DNA of 64,000 nt from Leclercia sp. AS011 (lineage in GTDB: Bacteria > Pseudomonadota > Gammaproteobacteria > Enterobacterales > Enterobacteriaceae): contig NZ_JBBCMA010000001.1 in the NCBI RefSeq assembly GCF_037152535.1, positions 806,001 through 870,000 on the forward strand, given 5' to 3'. Shown here one piece after another: positions 18,458 to 27,186 of this stretch (position 1 is its first letter; every line of letters begins with the position of its first letter). The notes below the pieces were generated by a model. The model saw only the letters and a program-made list of their open reading frames with translations, did not search any database and had not been told where the DNA came from. The translations under genes were made by a program, and so were the position numbers.

Positions 18458-19989
18458 AAATTCGTTCACAAGTCGGCATGGTGCTGAATCTGGATAAATG
18501 CATCGGCTGTCATACCTGCTCGGTCACCTGTAAAAACGTCTGGACCAGCCGCGAAGGTATTGAGTACGCCTGGTTCAACAACGTGGAAAGCAAGCCGGGC
18601 ACCGGCTTCCCGACCGACTGGGAAAACCAGGAGAAGTGGAAGGGCGGCTGGATCCGTAAAATCAACGGCAAGCTGGGGCCGCGCATGGGTAACAAAGCGC
18701 TGCTGCTGGGTAAAATCTTCGCTAACCCGCATCTGCCGGGCATCGACGATTACTACGAGCCGTTTGATTTTGACTACCAGAACCTGCACAACGCGCCGGA
18801 GAGCAAACACCAGCCGATTGCCCGTCCTCGCTCGCTGATCACCGGTCAGCGGATGGACAAGATCACCAGCGGGCCAAACTGGGAAGAGATTCTGGGCGGC
18901 GAGTTCGAAAAACGCGCCAAAGACCAGAACTTCGAGAACATGCAGAAGGCGATGTACGGCCAGTTCGAAAACACCTTCATGATGTATCTGCCGCGTCTGT
19001 GCGAGCACTGCCTCAACCCGGCATGTGTGGCGACCTGCCCGAGCGGTGCCATCTACAAGCGTGAAGAGGACGGTATCGTCCTGATCGACCAGGACAAGTG
19101 CCGCGGCTGGAGGATGTGCATCACCGGTTGCCCGTACAAAAAGATCTACTTCAACTGGAAGAGCGGCAAGTCTGAGAAGTGCATCTTCTGCTATCCGCGT
19201 ATTGAAGCCGGTATGCCGACCGTCTGCTCCGAGAGCTGCGTAGGCCGTATCCGCTACCTCGGCGTGCTGCTGTACGACGCGGACGCGATTGAAAACGCCG
19301 CGAGCACCGAGCACGAGAAAGATCTCTATCAGCGTCAGCTGGACGTGTTCCTCGATCCGAACGATCCGAAAGTGATCGCTCAGGCGCTGAAGGACGGCAT
19401 TCCGCAGAGCGTCATTGACGCCGCGCAGCAGTCTCCGGTGTACAAAATGGCGATGGACTGGAAGCTGGCCCTGCCGCTGCACCCGGAATACCGCACCCTG
19501 CCGATGGTCTGGTACGTGCCGCCTCTGTCACCGATTCAGTCAGCCGCGGATGCGGGCGAGCTGGGCAGCAACGGCATTCTGCCGGACGTGGAAAGCCTGC
19601 GTATCCCGGTTCAGTACCTGGCAAACCTGCTGACCGCAGGCGATACCCAGCCGGTACTGCTGGCGCTGAAACGTATGCTGGCGATGCGCCACTTCAAACG
19701 TGCCGAAACCGTGGACGGCGTGACCGATACCCGCGCGTTGGAAGAGGTTGGTCTGACCGAAGCCCAGGCGCAGGAGATGTACCGCTACCTGGCGATTGCA
19801 AACTACGAAGACCGTTTCGTGGTACCGAGCAGCCACCGTGAGCTGGCGCGTGAAGCCTTCCCGGAGAAAAGCGGGTGTGGCTTTACCTTCGGCGACGGTT
19901 GCCACGGCTCAGACAGCAAATTCAACCTGTTCAACAGCCGCCGCATCGACGCCATGGATGTGACCAGTAAAACGGAGCCGCACTCATGA
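18454..19989 (+). CDS. narH: Respiratory nitrate reductase A, beta (iron-sulfur) subunit NarH
   Basis: 511 residues (E. coli 512). Four ferredoxin-type Cys clusters are visible: CIGCHTCSVTC near the N-terminus, CEHCLNPACVATCP, CRGWRMCITGCP and CIFCYP...CSESC. The Trp in CRGWRMC replaces a Cys ligand and marks the [3Fe-4S] centre. It carries electrons from the NarI hemes to NarG. The ATG overlaps the narG stop (ATGA), so the subunits are translationally coupled. Confidence 0.98.
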   Translation: MKIRSQVGMVLNLDKCIGCHTCSVTCKNVWTSREGIEYAWFNNVESKPGTGFPTDWENQEKWKGGWIRKINGKLGPRMGNKALLLGKIFANPHLPGIDDYYEPFDFDYQNLHNAPESKHQPIARPRSLITGQRMDKITSGPNWEEILGGEFEKRAKDQNFENMQKAMYGQFENTFMMYLPRLCEHCLNPACVATCPSGAIYKREEDGIVLIDQDKCRGWRMCITGCPYKKIYFNWKSGKSEKCIFCYPRIEAGMPTVCSESCVGRIRYLGVLLYDADAIENAASTEHEKDLYQRQLDVFLDPNDPKVIAQALKDGIPQSVIDAAQQSPVYKMAMDWKLALPLHPEYRTLPMVWYVPPLSPIQSAADAGELGSNGILPDVESLRIPVQYLANLLTAGDTQPVLLALKRMLAMRHFKRAETVDGVTDTRALEEVGLTEAQAQEMYRYLAIANYEDRFVVPSSHRELAREAFPEKSGCGFTFGDGCHGSDSKFNLFNSRRIDAMDVTSKTEPHS

Positions 19990-20696
19990 TTGAACTCGTC
20001 ATTGTTTCGCGTCTGCTCGAGTACCCGGATGCTGCCCTTGTGCAGCATCAACAGGAACTCTTTGATGCACTCGCGTCATCGGAAAACCTGGATAAAGAGG
20101 ATGCCCAGCGGCTGGGCATTTTCCTCCGCGACCTGTTAGCGCGCGATCTTCTGGATGCGCAGGCGGACTACAGCCAGCTGTTTGACCGCGGTCGCGCCAC
20201 CTCGCTGCTGCTGTTTGAACACGTTCACGGCGAATCCCGCGATCGTGGTCAGGCGATGGTTGACCTGATGGCGCAGTATGAGCAGCACGGCATGCAGCTC
20301 GACAGCCGCGAGCTGCCGGATCACCTGCCGCTGTACCTGGAATATCTGGCGCAGTTGCCGAAAGAGGAGGCGCTGGGTGGTCTGCATGACATCGCGCCGA
20401 TCCTGGCGCTGCTCGGCGCACGTCTGCAGCAGCGCGAGAGCCGCTACGCGGTGCTGTTCGATCTGCTGGTGAAGCTGGCCAACGCGTCGGTCGACAGTGA
20501 AAAAGTGGCGGAGAAAATCGCCGATGAAGCCCGGGATGATACCCCGCAAGCGCTGGATGCCGTCTGGGAAGAAGAGCAGGTGAAGTTCTTTGCTGACCAG
20601 AGCTGCGGCGAGTCGGAAATCTCGGCTCACCAGCGTCGTTTTGCCGGTGCCGTGGCCCCGCAATATTTGAATATCTCTAACGGAGGACAGCAATAA
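19986..20696 (+). CDS. narJ: Nitrate reductase assembly chaperone NarJ
   Basis: Cytoplasmic chaperone of 236 residues, identical in length to E. coli NarJ, in the TorD/DmsD-like family. It holds the NarGH apoenzyme until molybdenum cofactor and FS0 are inserted and is not part of the final complex. Mostly helical and acidic, with the conserved central [13 protein letters not shown] segment. ATGA overlap with narH and 1-bp overlap with narI. Confidence 0.97.
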   Translation: MIELVIVSRLLEYPDAALVQHQQELFDALASSENLDKEDAQRLGIFLRDLLARDLLDAQADYSQLFDRGRATSLLLFEHVHGESRDRGQAMVDLMAQYEQHGMQLDSRELPDHLPLYLEYLAQLPKEEALGGLHDIAPILALLGARLQQRESRYAVLFDLLVKLANASVDSEKVAEKIADEARDDTPQALDAVWEEEQVKFFADQSCGESEISAHQRRFAGAVAPQYLNISNGGQQ

Positions 20697-21373
20697 TGCA
20701 CTTCCTGAATATGTTCTTCTTCGATATCTATCCGTATATTGCGGGTTCGGTCTTTCTGATTGGTAGCTGGCTGCGTTATGACTACGGCCAGTACAGCTGG
20801 CGCGCCGCCTCCAGCCAGATGCTGGATCGCAAAGGGATGAACCTGGCCTCGAACCTATTCCACATCGGGATTCTGGGGATCTTTGCCGGTCACTTCCTCG
20901 GAATGCTGACCCCGCACTGGATGTATGAATCCTTCCTGCCGATGGACGTGAAGCAGAAGATGGCGATGATTGCCGGCGGTGCCTGCGGCGTGATGACCCT
21001 GGTGGGCGGCCTGCTGCTGCTTAAGCGTCGCCTGTTCAGCCCGCGCGTGCGGGCCACCACCACCGGGGCGGATATTCTGATCCTCTCCCTGCTGATGGTG
21101 CAGTGTGCGCTGGGTCTGCTGACTATTCCGTTCTCCGCGCAACACATGGACGGCAGCGAAATGCTGAAGCTGGTGGGGTGGGCGCAGTCGGTTGTCACTT
21201 TCCACGGCGGGGCGTCTGAGCATCTGGACGGCGTGGCCTTTGTCTTCCGCGTGCACCTGGTGCTGGGTATGACCCTGTTCCTGCTGTTCCCGTTCTCCCG
21301 TCTGGTGCATATCTGGAGCGCGCCGGTGGAGTACCTGACGCGCAGATATCAGATTGTTCGCGCCCGTCGCTAA
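20696..21373 (+). CDS. narI: Respiratory nitrate reductase A, gamma (cytochrome b) subunit NarI
   Basis: Membrane anchor of 225 residues, as in E. coli, with five hydrophobic segments. The heme b ligands H56, H66, H187 and H205 are all present at the E. coli positions. It oxidises quinol on the periplasmic side and passes electrons to NarH. Its ATG overlaps the narJ stop by one base (ataATG), with GGAGG 9 bp upstream. Its stop codon overlaps the stop of the convergent transporter gene by 4 bp. Confidence 0.98.
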   Translation: MHFLNMFFFDIYPYIAGSVFLIGSWLRYDYGQYSWRAASSQMLDRKGMNLASNLFHIGILGIFAGHFLGMLTPHWMYESFLPMDVKQKMAMIAGGACGVMTLVGGLLLLKRRLFSPRVRATTTGADILILSLLMVQCALGLLTIPFSAQHMDGSEMLKLVGWAQSVVTFHGGASEHLDGVAFVFRVHLVLGMTLFLLFPFSRLVHIWSAPVEYLTRRYQIVRARR

Positions 21374-22269
21374 TCCGCTGTTTTAATCGTAACCCCGCTC
21401 TGGCGGGGTTTTTTTTCGCCCCAGCCGAGGTTGTTGCCCGCCGCTGCCAGCAGAATCAACGCCCCGCCCGCCAGCTGAGTGAGATTCAGGGCGTGGCCAA
21501 ACACCAGATTATCGACAATTAGCGCCACCACCGGATAGATAAAAGACAGCGAGCCGATGATGGGGGTAGGGAGCTTCTGAATGGCGCTGTACAGTAGCTG
21601 ATACATGATCCCGGTGTGAACAATGCCCAGCGTCAATAAAATCACCCACGGGAAATCACCTGATAAAGCGGGCAGATGCGCCAGTGGCAGAAGCATCACC
21701 ACGCCGGTCAGGACCTGAATAAAGGCGATATGCTGCGGCGCGATTGTTTTTAACTTCCGGGTGATGATGGCGGTGAGGGCATAGAAGAAAGCCGCGCCCA
21801 GCGCCAGGCCGATTCCCGCCAGCCATCCTGTTTCATGCCCGCCGGTCAGCTCGCTGGAGAGCAGAATCACCACGCCGCCAAAGGCGATGAATAACCAGCC
21901 CCATTTCACCAGGCTCACTCGCTCGCCCAGCAGCATGCCCATCAGCACCAGCATAAAGGGCTGGGTGTTATAGACCACCGTCGACAGGCCGATAGAGATA
22001 CGCTCAAAGGCGGCAAACAGCAGCAGCCAGTTCACCACCAGCGCGACGCCGCCGAGAACGGCGAGGCCCAGCGTGACTTTGGTTAACGGGCTGAAAGGCT
22101 GTTTACTGAAACGAATAAAAACAAACAGCGCCAGGGCACCGATCAGACAGCGCCAGAACACCACTTCCGTTACCGGTAAGCCCGAGAGCAAAACAAACGC
22201 GCCGATAGAACCGGATATCAGCATCGCCAGGCTCATTTGCCAGACGCCCTGTTGAATGTCACGCATCAT
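21370..22269 (-). CDS. EamA (DMT-superfamily) inner-membrane transporter
   Basis: 299 residues with about ten hydrophobic segments arranged as two EamA repeats (about 10-140 and 150-285), typical of drug/metabolite or amino-acid-derivative exporters. The substrate is unknown. The basic tail ([16 protein letters not shown]) is encoded across the narI terminator. Two consecutive ATGs (22269, 22266) start the gene; the second sits 6 bp from GGAGG and may be preferred. The divergent neighbour is an Lrp/AsnC-family regulator, a common pairing in which an amino acid or similar ligand controls its own exporter. E. coli has no such gene between narI and the tRNA-Tyr genes. Confidence 0.88.
   Translation of the reverse strand: MMRDIQQGVWQMSLAMLISGSIGAFVLLSGLPVTEVVFWRCLIGALALFVFIRFSKQPFSPLTKVTLGLAVLGGVALVVNWLLLFAAFERISIGLSTVVYNTQPFMLVLMGMLLGERVSLVKWGWLFIAFGGVVILLSSELTGGHETGWLAGIGLALGAAFFYALTAIITRKLKTIAPQHIAFIQVLTGVVMLLPLAHLPALSGDFPWVILLTLGIVHTGIMYQLLYSAIQKLPTPIIGSLSFIYPVVALIVDNLVFGHALNLTQLAGGALILLAAAGNNLGWGEKKPRQSGVTIKTAD
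21391..21416 (+). terminator. Rho-independent terminator of narGHJI
   Basis: Stem AACCCCGC/GCGGGGTT with a TCTG loop and a run of eight T residues, 17 bp after the narI stop. It lies inside the last codons of the convergent EamA transporter gene, so that gene's transcript carries the complementary hairpin within its coding sequence. Confidence 0.88.
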
Positions 22270-22346
22270 ACACCTCCTGATTAATGGCCTTATTGTTGAA
22301 AAAAAGTGTCCGGTTTTACAGCGCTGAATTAAGGTAGGAGGGGTAA

Positions 22347-22364
22347 ATGGCTTTTATAAATTAG
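22347..22364 (+). promoter_or_regulatory. Five-codon leader frame (MAFIN) before the Lrp-family gene
   Basis: ATG GCT TTT ATA AAT TAG, preceded by the strong ribosome site GGAGGGG. Its stop is immediately followed, in the same frame, by GTG AAG GTG ATG of the regulator gene. It could couple translation, or mark a nonsense mutation in a formerly longer N-terminus. Confidence 0.4.
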
Positions 22365-22373
22365 GTGAAGGTG

Positions 22374-22817
22374 ATGAATTACCTTATCGATGAGATCGAC
22401 CGTGCGATTGTGGCCTGTCTGGTGGAGGATGCACGCATGTCGCTGAAGGTTTTGAGCGGTCGGGTGGGACTTACGTCACCCAGCACGGCAGAGCGCCTGA
22501 AAAGGCTGGAAGAGCGCGGTGTGATTCAGGGGTATGGCGCACGGATAAACCTGGCAGCGTTAGGCTATAGCCTGCAGGCCCTGGTGCGCGTGCGGCCGTT
22601 GCCGGGGTTATTGCATAAGGTGGATAAATATATCCAGGCGATGCCCGAGTGCATCGAGAGCGACAAAGTGACCGGCGAGGATTGTTTTGTTATCCGGCTG
22701 GTGGTGCGCTCGATAGAGCAGTTGGATGTGTTGCTGGACGGGCTGGCGGAACACGCCCAGTGCAATACGTCGATTGTGAAGAGTTCACCGGTGACGCGTC
22801 GGTTGCCACCGTTGTAG
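22374..22817 (+). CDS. Lrp/AsnC-family transcriptional regulator
   Basis: 147 residues. The N-terminal winged HTH (about 5-60) begins with the family's opening LIDEIDRAIVACL and has the recognition region LTSPSTAERLKRLEERGVI. The C-terminal RAM (ligand-binding) domain follows, with GEDCFVIRLVVRS and a closing SSPVTRRLPPL. ATG 22374 aligns with the usual family start and has AGGTG 6 bp upstream; a GTG at 22365 is in frame. The strongest ribosome site nearby (GGAGGGG, 22337-22343) instead serves a 5-codon mini-frame. Probably senses a small molecule and controls the divergent EamA transporter; this is inferred from position only. Confidence 0.87.
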   Translation: MNYLIDEIDRAIVACLVEDARMSLKVLSGRVGLTSPSTAERLKRLEERGVIQGYGARINLAALGYSLQALVRVRPLPGLLHKVDKYIQAMPECIESDKVTGEDCFVIRLVVRSIEQLDVLLDGLAEHAQCNTSIVKSSPVTRRLPPL

Positions 22818-22825
22818 CGTTTTTT

Positions 22826-22914
22826 GCCGGGTGGCGGCGATGCCTTACCCGGCCTACAAATGTGGCGCGGTTTTGTCGTTTTGTAGCCCCGGTTAGCGCA
22901 GCGCCACCGGGGAA
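22826..22914. repeat. REP/BIME palindromic elements
   Basis: Two REP-type palindromes in opposite orientation (GCCGGGTGGCGGCGATGCC ... TACCCGGC at about 22826-22857, and CCCCGGTTAGCGCAGCGCC ... CCGGGG at about 22883-22912), directly after the regulator gene and before the tRNA genes. Confidence 0.75.
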
Positions 22915-22977
22915 AACAAGTGCGCGGAATCGGAGGGATTTGTCTTTATCTGGAATTGATTTTTTACTAAGAAGAGA

Positions 22978-23062
<85 letters not shown>

Positions 23063-23097
23063 AGGGGTAATTCACATTTTGAGGTAAAGCTTGAAGA

Positions 23098-23272
23098 TGG
23101 TGGTGGGGGAAGGATTATTCGTCGCTTCGCTCCTCACCCTGCGGGCCGTTGCCTTTGGCAACGTTGTCTCGCTTTCGCTCGACCCGAACCTTAATCGAAG
23201 GTTCTCACCCTTCCCGATAAGTGCAAACTTCACGACATCTTATCGGTATTACCACATCGCTGTGGTGAATAA
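23098..23272 (-). repeat. rtT-like repeat unit between the tRNA-Tyr genes
   Basis: A 175-bp unit that begins (on the plus strand) with TGGTGGTGGGGGAAGGATT, an exact copy of the last 19 nt of tRNA-Tyr, and ends where the true tRNA 3' end begins. This is the arrangement of the E. coli tyrT locus, where about 178-bp units each carry 19 bp of tRNA 3' end and give rise to the rtT RNA. The unit can fold: GAACCTT/AAGGTTC at 23186-23204 and GATAAG/CTTATC at about 23216-23244. Confidence 0.75.
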
Positions 23273-23357
<85 letters not shown>

Positions 23358-23398
23358 ACGGGGTAATGCTTTTACTGGCCTGCTTCCTTGCGGGAAGC

Positions 23399-23433
23399 GG
23401 GGCGCATCATATCAAATGACGCGCCCCTGTAAA
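23399..23433 (-). promoter_or_regulatory. tyrT stable-RNA promoter with GC-rich discriminator
   Basis: On the minus strand: -35 TTTACA (23433-23428), 16-bp spacer, -10 TATGAT (23411-23406), then the discriminator GCGCCCC. This is essentially the E. coli tyrT promoter, whose GC discriminator confers stringent (ppGpp) control. The AT-rich stretch upstream (to about 23510) is where Fis sites would lie. Confidence 0.85.
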
Positions 23434-23513
23434 GCCTTCCTTTGCTAAATTGAATCGTTTGCCTGATTTTTACGCATAAAGACGCAAAGCTAATCGATTC
23501 ATTTTATAAAGGA

Positions 23514-24356
23514 TTAAAGAATAATGGTTCGGTTGCCGTAAACGAATACCCGCTGCGCCAGTACCTGATACAGCGCCCGGCTTAACACATTCTTCTCGAC
23601 GTCGCGTCCGGCACGCATCATATCTTCCGCCGTGTAGGTGTGATCCACATGAATCACGTCCTGCATGATGATCGGACCTTCGTCCAGATTGTCATTCACG
23701 TAGTGCGCAGTTGCCCCGATGATCTTCACGCCGCGCTCGTACGCCTGATGATACGGACGCGCACCAATAAAGGCCGGCAGGAACGAGTGGTGAATGTTGA
23801 TAATCTTATTCGGGAAGCGGGCAACGAAAGATGGCGTCAGGACGCGCATGTATTTCGCCAGCACCACGTAATCCGGATTGTGCGCTTCGATGGCCTGCGC
23901 CATTAAATTGTCATGCTCTTCGCGGGTATGGCCTTCATGACTGACCAGCTCAAACGGAATATCAAAACGTTCAACCAGGGTGCGCAGCGTCTCGTGGTTG
24001 CCAATGACCGCGGCGATCTCCACATCCAGGCCGCCGTAGTTGGCTTTCATCAGCAGGTCGCCCAGGCAGTGCGCCTCTTTGGTGACCAGAATTACGACCC
24101 GGCGACGACCGGCAGGGGTCAGCTCGCGGACGGATCCTTCCGGCAGCGCACCGTCCAGATCGGCCAGCAGCGTCACGTCGTTGAAAATCCCTTCCAGCTC
24201 TGTACGCATAAAGAAGCGACCGGTACGGTGATCAACAAACTCGTTGTTCTGCACGATGTTCAGTTCATGCTTGTAGCAAATGTTGGTAATACGGGCGATC
24301 AGCCCTTTCTGGTCGGGACAAATGGTGCGCAGCACTTTGCGTTGTGTTGATTGCAT
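23514..24356 (-). CDS. purU: Formyltetrahydrofolate deformylase PurU
   Basis: Hydrolyses 10-formyl-THF to THF and formate, supplying formate for PurT and balancing one-carbon pools. 280 residues, as in E. coli. An N-terminal ACT domain (about 7-85, DQKGLIARITNICYKH) is followed by a formyltransferase-fold domain with the catalytic Asn-His-Asp set visible in NIHHSFLPAF and HYVNDNLDEGPI. Stand-alone gene reading toward the tRNA promoter. Confidence 0.97.
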   Translation of the reverse strand: MQSTQRKVLRTICPDQKGLIARITNICYKHELNIVQNNEFVDHRTGRFFMRTELEGIFNDVTLLADLDGALPEGSVRELTPAGRRRVVILVTKEAHCLGDLLMKANYGGLDVEIAAVIGNHETLRTLVERFDIPFELVSHEGHTREEHDNLMAQAIEAHNPDYVVLAKYMRVLTPSFVARFPNKIINIHHSFLPAFIGARPYHQAYERGVKIIGATAHYVNDNLDEGPIIMQDVIHVDHTYTAEDMMRAGRDVEKNVLSRALYQVLAQRVFVYGNRTIIL

Positions 24357-24402
24357 TGCCGGAAAATCCTTTGCGAGTTTGCTAAAACGGTGTTGTCAGG
24401 CC

Positions 24403-24861
24403 TTATTGCCCGCAACACTTTTTAAATTTTTTACCTGAACCACAGGGGCAGGGGTCATTACGACCGAACTGCGGACGTGTACCGTCAATATAGTACCACC
24501 GTCCCCCTTCCTTTAAGAAACGCGAGCGTTCGATGATGGCACCCGTTTTCCCCTGCTCGGTAAAGCGGGCAACAAAACTGACGAACCCTTCGTTCTCATC
24601 TTTGCCTGCTGCAGTTTCGTACTGGGTCAGCCCGGCCCATTGCGTGTTCGCAAATCCGGCCTCGATCTCCTGACGAAAATCAGCAGCCTGACACGACGGA
24701 TGCCAGGTCTTAATCAGGTAGTCTGCGTCCCGCATCACAAAAGCGGTGTATCGGGACCGCATAAGTGAGGCCGGGTCCGGTGCAACCTGTTCTCCAGTAA
24801 GATATCGCAGGCAACATAGGCTATACTCGAGAGCGCTACCGCAGGGACAGAGTTGAGACAC
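24403..24861 (-). CDS. ychJ: UPF0225 protein YchJ with SEC-C zinc motifs
   Basis: 152 residues with a Cys-rich SEC-C zinc motif at each end ([13 protein letters not shown] at 5-17 and [17 protein letters not shown] at the C-terminus), flanking an NTF2-like middle. The E. coli orthologue has the same layout and no firmly assigned function. It starts with GTG, with AGGAAGAG upstream. Divergent from rssA. Confidence 0.93.
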   Translation of the reverse strand: MSQLCPCGSALEYSLCCLRYLTGEQVAPDPASLMRSRYTAFVMRDADYLIKTWHPSCQAADFRQEIEAGFANTQWAGLTQYETAAGKDENEGFVSFVARFTEQGKTGAIIERSRFLKEGGRWYYIDGTRPQFGRNDPCPCGSGKKFKKCCGQ

Positions 24862-24976
24862 GATTCTCTTCCTGAAACTAAAAAATGAATGGCGCGTAAC
24901 GCCAGGGTGGCACTATGTTAACTGAGCGGTTGCAATGACGCTATGCCAGGAATCCAGGGGACTATAAACAGGGCTA

Positions 24977-25879
24977 ATGAGAAAAGTTAAAATCGGACTG
25001 GCGTTGGGCTCAGGAGCAGCCCGGGGCTGGTCGCATATTGGTGTGATCAACGCCTTACAACGTTTAGGTATCGAAATAGACATTGTCGCAGGCTGTTCAA
25101 TAGGTTCTCTGGTGGGGGCCGCCTACTCGTGTGGCAAACTCCCCGAGCTGGAAACCTGGGTACGATCCTTTAGCTACTGGGACGTCCTGCGCCTGATGGA
25201 TCTCTCCTGGCAACGTGGCGGGTTATTACGTGGTGAACGCGTATTCAACCGTTTCCGCCAGGTCATGCCCCTGACCGAATTCTCCAGCTGCCAGATGCCT
25301 TTCGGTGCGGTTGCTACCAACCTCAGCACCGGTCGGGAAATCTGGTTTACCGAAGGCGATATCCATCTTGCCGTGCGCGCCTCCTGCAGCATGCCGGGCC
25401 TGATGGCACCGGTGCCGCACAATGGCTACTGGCTGGTGGACGGCGGCGTTGTCAACCCCGTGCCCATTTCTCTGACCCGCGCGATGGGGGCCGATATCGT
25501 GATTGCGGTCGATCTCCAGCATGATGCCCATCTGATGCAGCAGGACCTGATGCCGGTGAATACCCAAACGGATGACGGCGCACTCGACGATCTCGCCTGG
25601 CATGAAAAGCTGCGCGGACGTCTGAGCCGGGTGGCGACGCGTAAACGGGTCGCCGCGCCGACCGCCATGGAGATTATGACCACCTCGATTCAGGTGCTGG
25701 AAAATCGCCTGAAACGCAATCGAATGGCGGGAGATCCGCCTGATATCTTGATCCAACCATTTTGTCCACAGATTTCAACGCTCGATTTCCATCGCGCTGA
25801 GGCGGCGATAACCGCAGGTGCGCAGGCGGTCGAAAAGAAAATGGATGAATTATTACCTTTGGTGCGGGCTTCTGCCTGA
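24977..25879 (+). CDS. rssA: Patatin-like phospholipase family protein RssA
   Basis: 300 residues of the bacterial patatin family. The oxyanion/Gly-rich motif GSGAARGW lies at about 11-18, the nucleophile motif GCSIG at about 41, and the catalytic Asp motif DGGVVNP at about 155. Its biochemical substrate is unproven. In E. coli it is the first gene of the rssAB operon, and the same order is kept here with a 92-bp gap to rssB. Confidence 0.94.
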   Translation: MRKVKIGLALGSGAARGWSHIGVINALQRLGIEIDIVAGCSIGSLVGAAYSCGKLPELETWVRSFSYWDVLRLMDLSWQRGGLLRGERVFNRFRQVMPLTEFSSCQMPFGAVATNLSTGREIWFTEGDIHLAVRASCSMPGLMAPVPHNGYWLVDGGVVNPVPISLTRAMGADIVIAVDLQHDAHLMQQDLMPVNTQTDDGALDDLAWHEKLRGRLSRVATRKRVAAPTAMEIMTTSIQVLENRLKRNRMAGDPPDILIQPFCPQISTLDFHRAEAAITAGAQAVEKKMDELLPLVRASA

Positions 25880-25971
25880 GCACCCTTTTTTTGATTACTT
25901 CAGCAAAATCTGACAGGCGATAGTACCGATAGCATGCCACTATTGATCTATTGTCAGCGCCGGGAGAGACC

Positions 25972-26985
25972 ATGACACAGCCATTAGCCGGGAAACAAAT
26001 TCTGATAGTTGAAGACGAGCCTGTTTTCCGCTCACTACTGGATTCGTGGCTTTCATCACTGGGAGCAACAACAGCACTCGCGGGGGATGGTGTAGACGCC
26101 CTCGAAAAAATGGCGGGCCTGAAGCCCGATCTGATGATTTGCGATATTGCCATGCCGCGGATGAATGGCCTGAAGCTGGTGGAGCATCTGCGTAACGCCG
26201 GGGACCAGATCCCTATCCTCGTTATTTCCGCCACCGAGAATATGGCCGATATCGCCAAAGCGTTACGTCTGGGCGTGCAGGATGTCCTGCTCAAGCCGGT
26301 CAAAGATCTTAACCGCCTGCGCGAAACCGTTCTCGCCTGCCTCTATCCCAACATGTTTAATTCGCGGGTAGAAGAAGAGGAGCGACTCTTTCAGGACTGG
26401 GATGCGCTGGTTAATAACCCTACTGCCGCAGCGAAGCTTCTGCAGGAGCTACAGCCGCCGGTGCAACAGAACATCTCCGGGTGCAAAGTGAATTACCGTC
26501 AGCTGGTTGCTGCCGATCAACCTGGCCTGGTGCTGGATATTGCCCCGTTATCCGATAACGATCTGGCGTTTTATTGTCTGGACGTGACCCGGGCGGGGGA
26601 TAATGGCGTGCTGGCGGCGTTATTATTACGCGCCCTGTTTAATGGTTTGCTTCAGGAACAACTTTCTCATCAGGGACAACGCCTGCCAGAGTTAGGGAGT
26701 TTACTTAAACAGGTTAACCAGCTGCTGCGTCAGGCAAGTTTGCCCGGGCAATTTCCGTTGCTGGTCGGTTATTATCACAGCGAGTTGAAAAATTTGATTC
26801 TGGTCTCTGCCGGACTTAATGCCACGCTTAATACTGGCGAACACCATATTCAGGTCAGTAACGGCGTTCCGTTAGGAACCTTAGGCAACACCTATCTTAA
26901 TCAAATAAGCCACCGCTGCACCTCATGGCAATGCCAAATTTGGGGGACAGGCGGGCGGTTGCGCTTAATGTTGTCCACGGAATAA
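25972..26985 (+). CDS. rssB: Sigma-S adaptor/response regulator RssB (SprE)
   Basis: 337 residues, the E. coli length. The receiver domain (1-125) has D15, the phospho-acceptor D58 (MICDIAMPRMNG) and a conserved Lys in LLKPVKD. The C-terminal half is a degenerate PP2C-like domain. Phosphorylated RssB delivers sigma-S (RpoS) to ClpXP during growth. The start MTQPLAG was chosen because it gives the family length and has GGGAGAG 5 bp upstream; the frame extends 21 bp upstream. Confidence 0.96.
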   Translation: MTQPLAGKQILIVEDEPVFRSLLDSWLSSLGATTALAGDGVDALEKMAGLKPDLMICDIAMPRMNGLKLVEHLRNAGDQIPILVISATENMADIAKALRLGVQDVLLKPVKDLNRLRETVLACLYPNMFNSRVEEEERLFQDWDALVNNPTAAAKLLQELQPPVQQNISGCKVNYRQLVAADQPGLVLDIAPLSDNDLAFYCLDVTRAGDNGVLAALLLRALFNGLLQEQLSHQGQRLPELGSLLKQVNQLLRQASLPGQFPLLVGYYHSELKNLILVSAGLNATLNTGEHHIQVSNGVPLGTLGNTYLNQISHRCTSWQCQIWGTGGRLRLMLSTE

Positions 26986-27186
26986 TCAGTTGGAATTTAA
27001 ACGGTAGATAGCTTTACCGCCGTTTCCGCGGCAATGCTACTATCGTTGCAAGTTATCATTCGTATTTATCCTAATTAAGCGGTAGCGCGTCCTTTTCAGA
27101 CCCGGACTTCATCCTCCGACTGATATACTGAACGCGTTATTAATGCAGACTAAAGTTCAAAACATGAACAGTTCAGGAGAGTTTCA

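Noticed and set aside
21370..22817. Classification of the transporter/regulator pair as a resistance island
   Set aside because: No integrase, insertion sequence or direct repeats flank it; only REP elements and tRNA genes are nearby.
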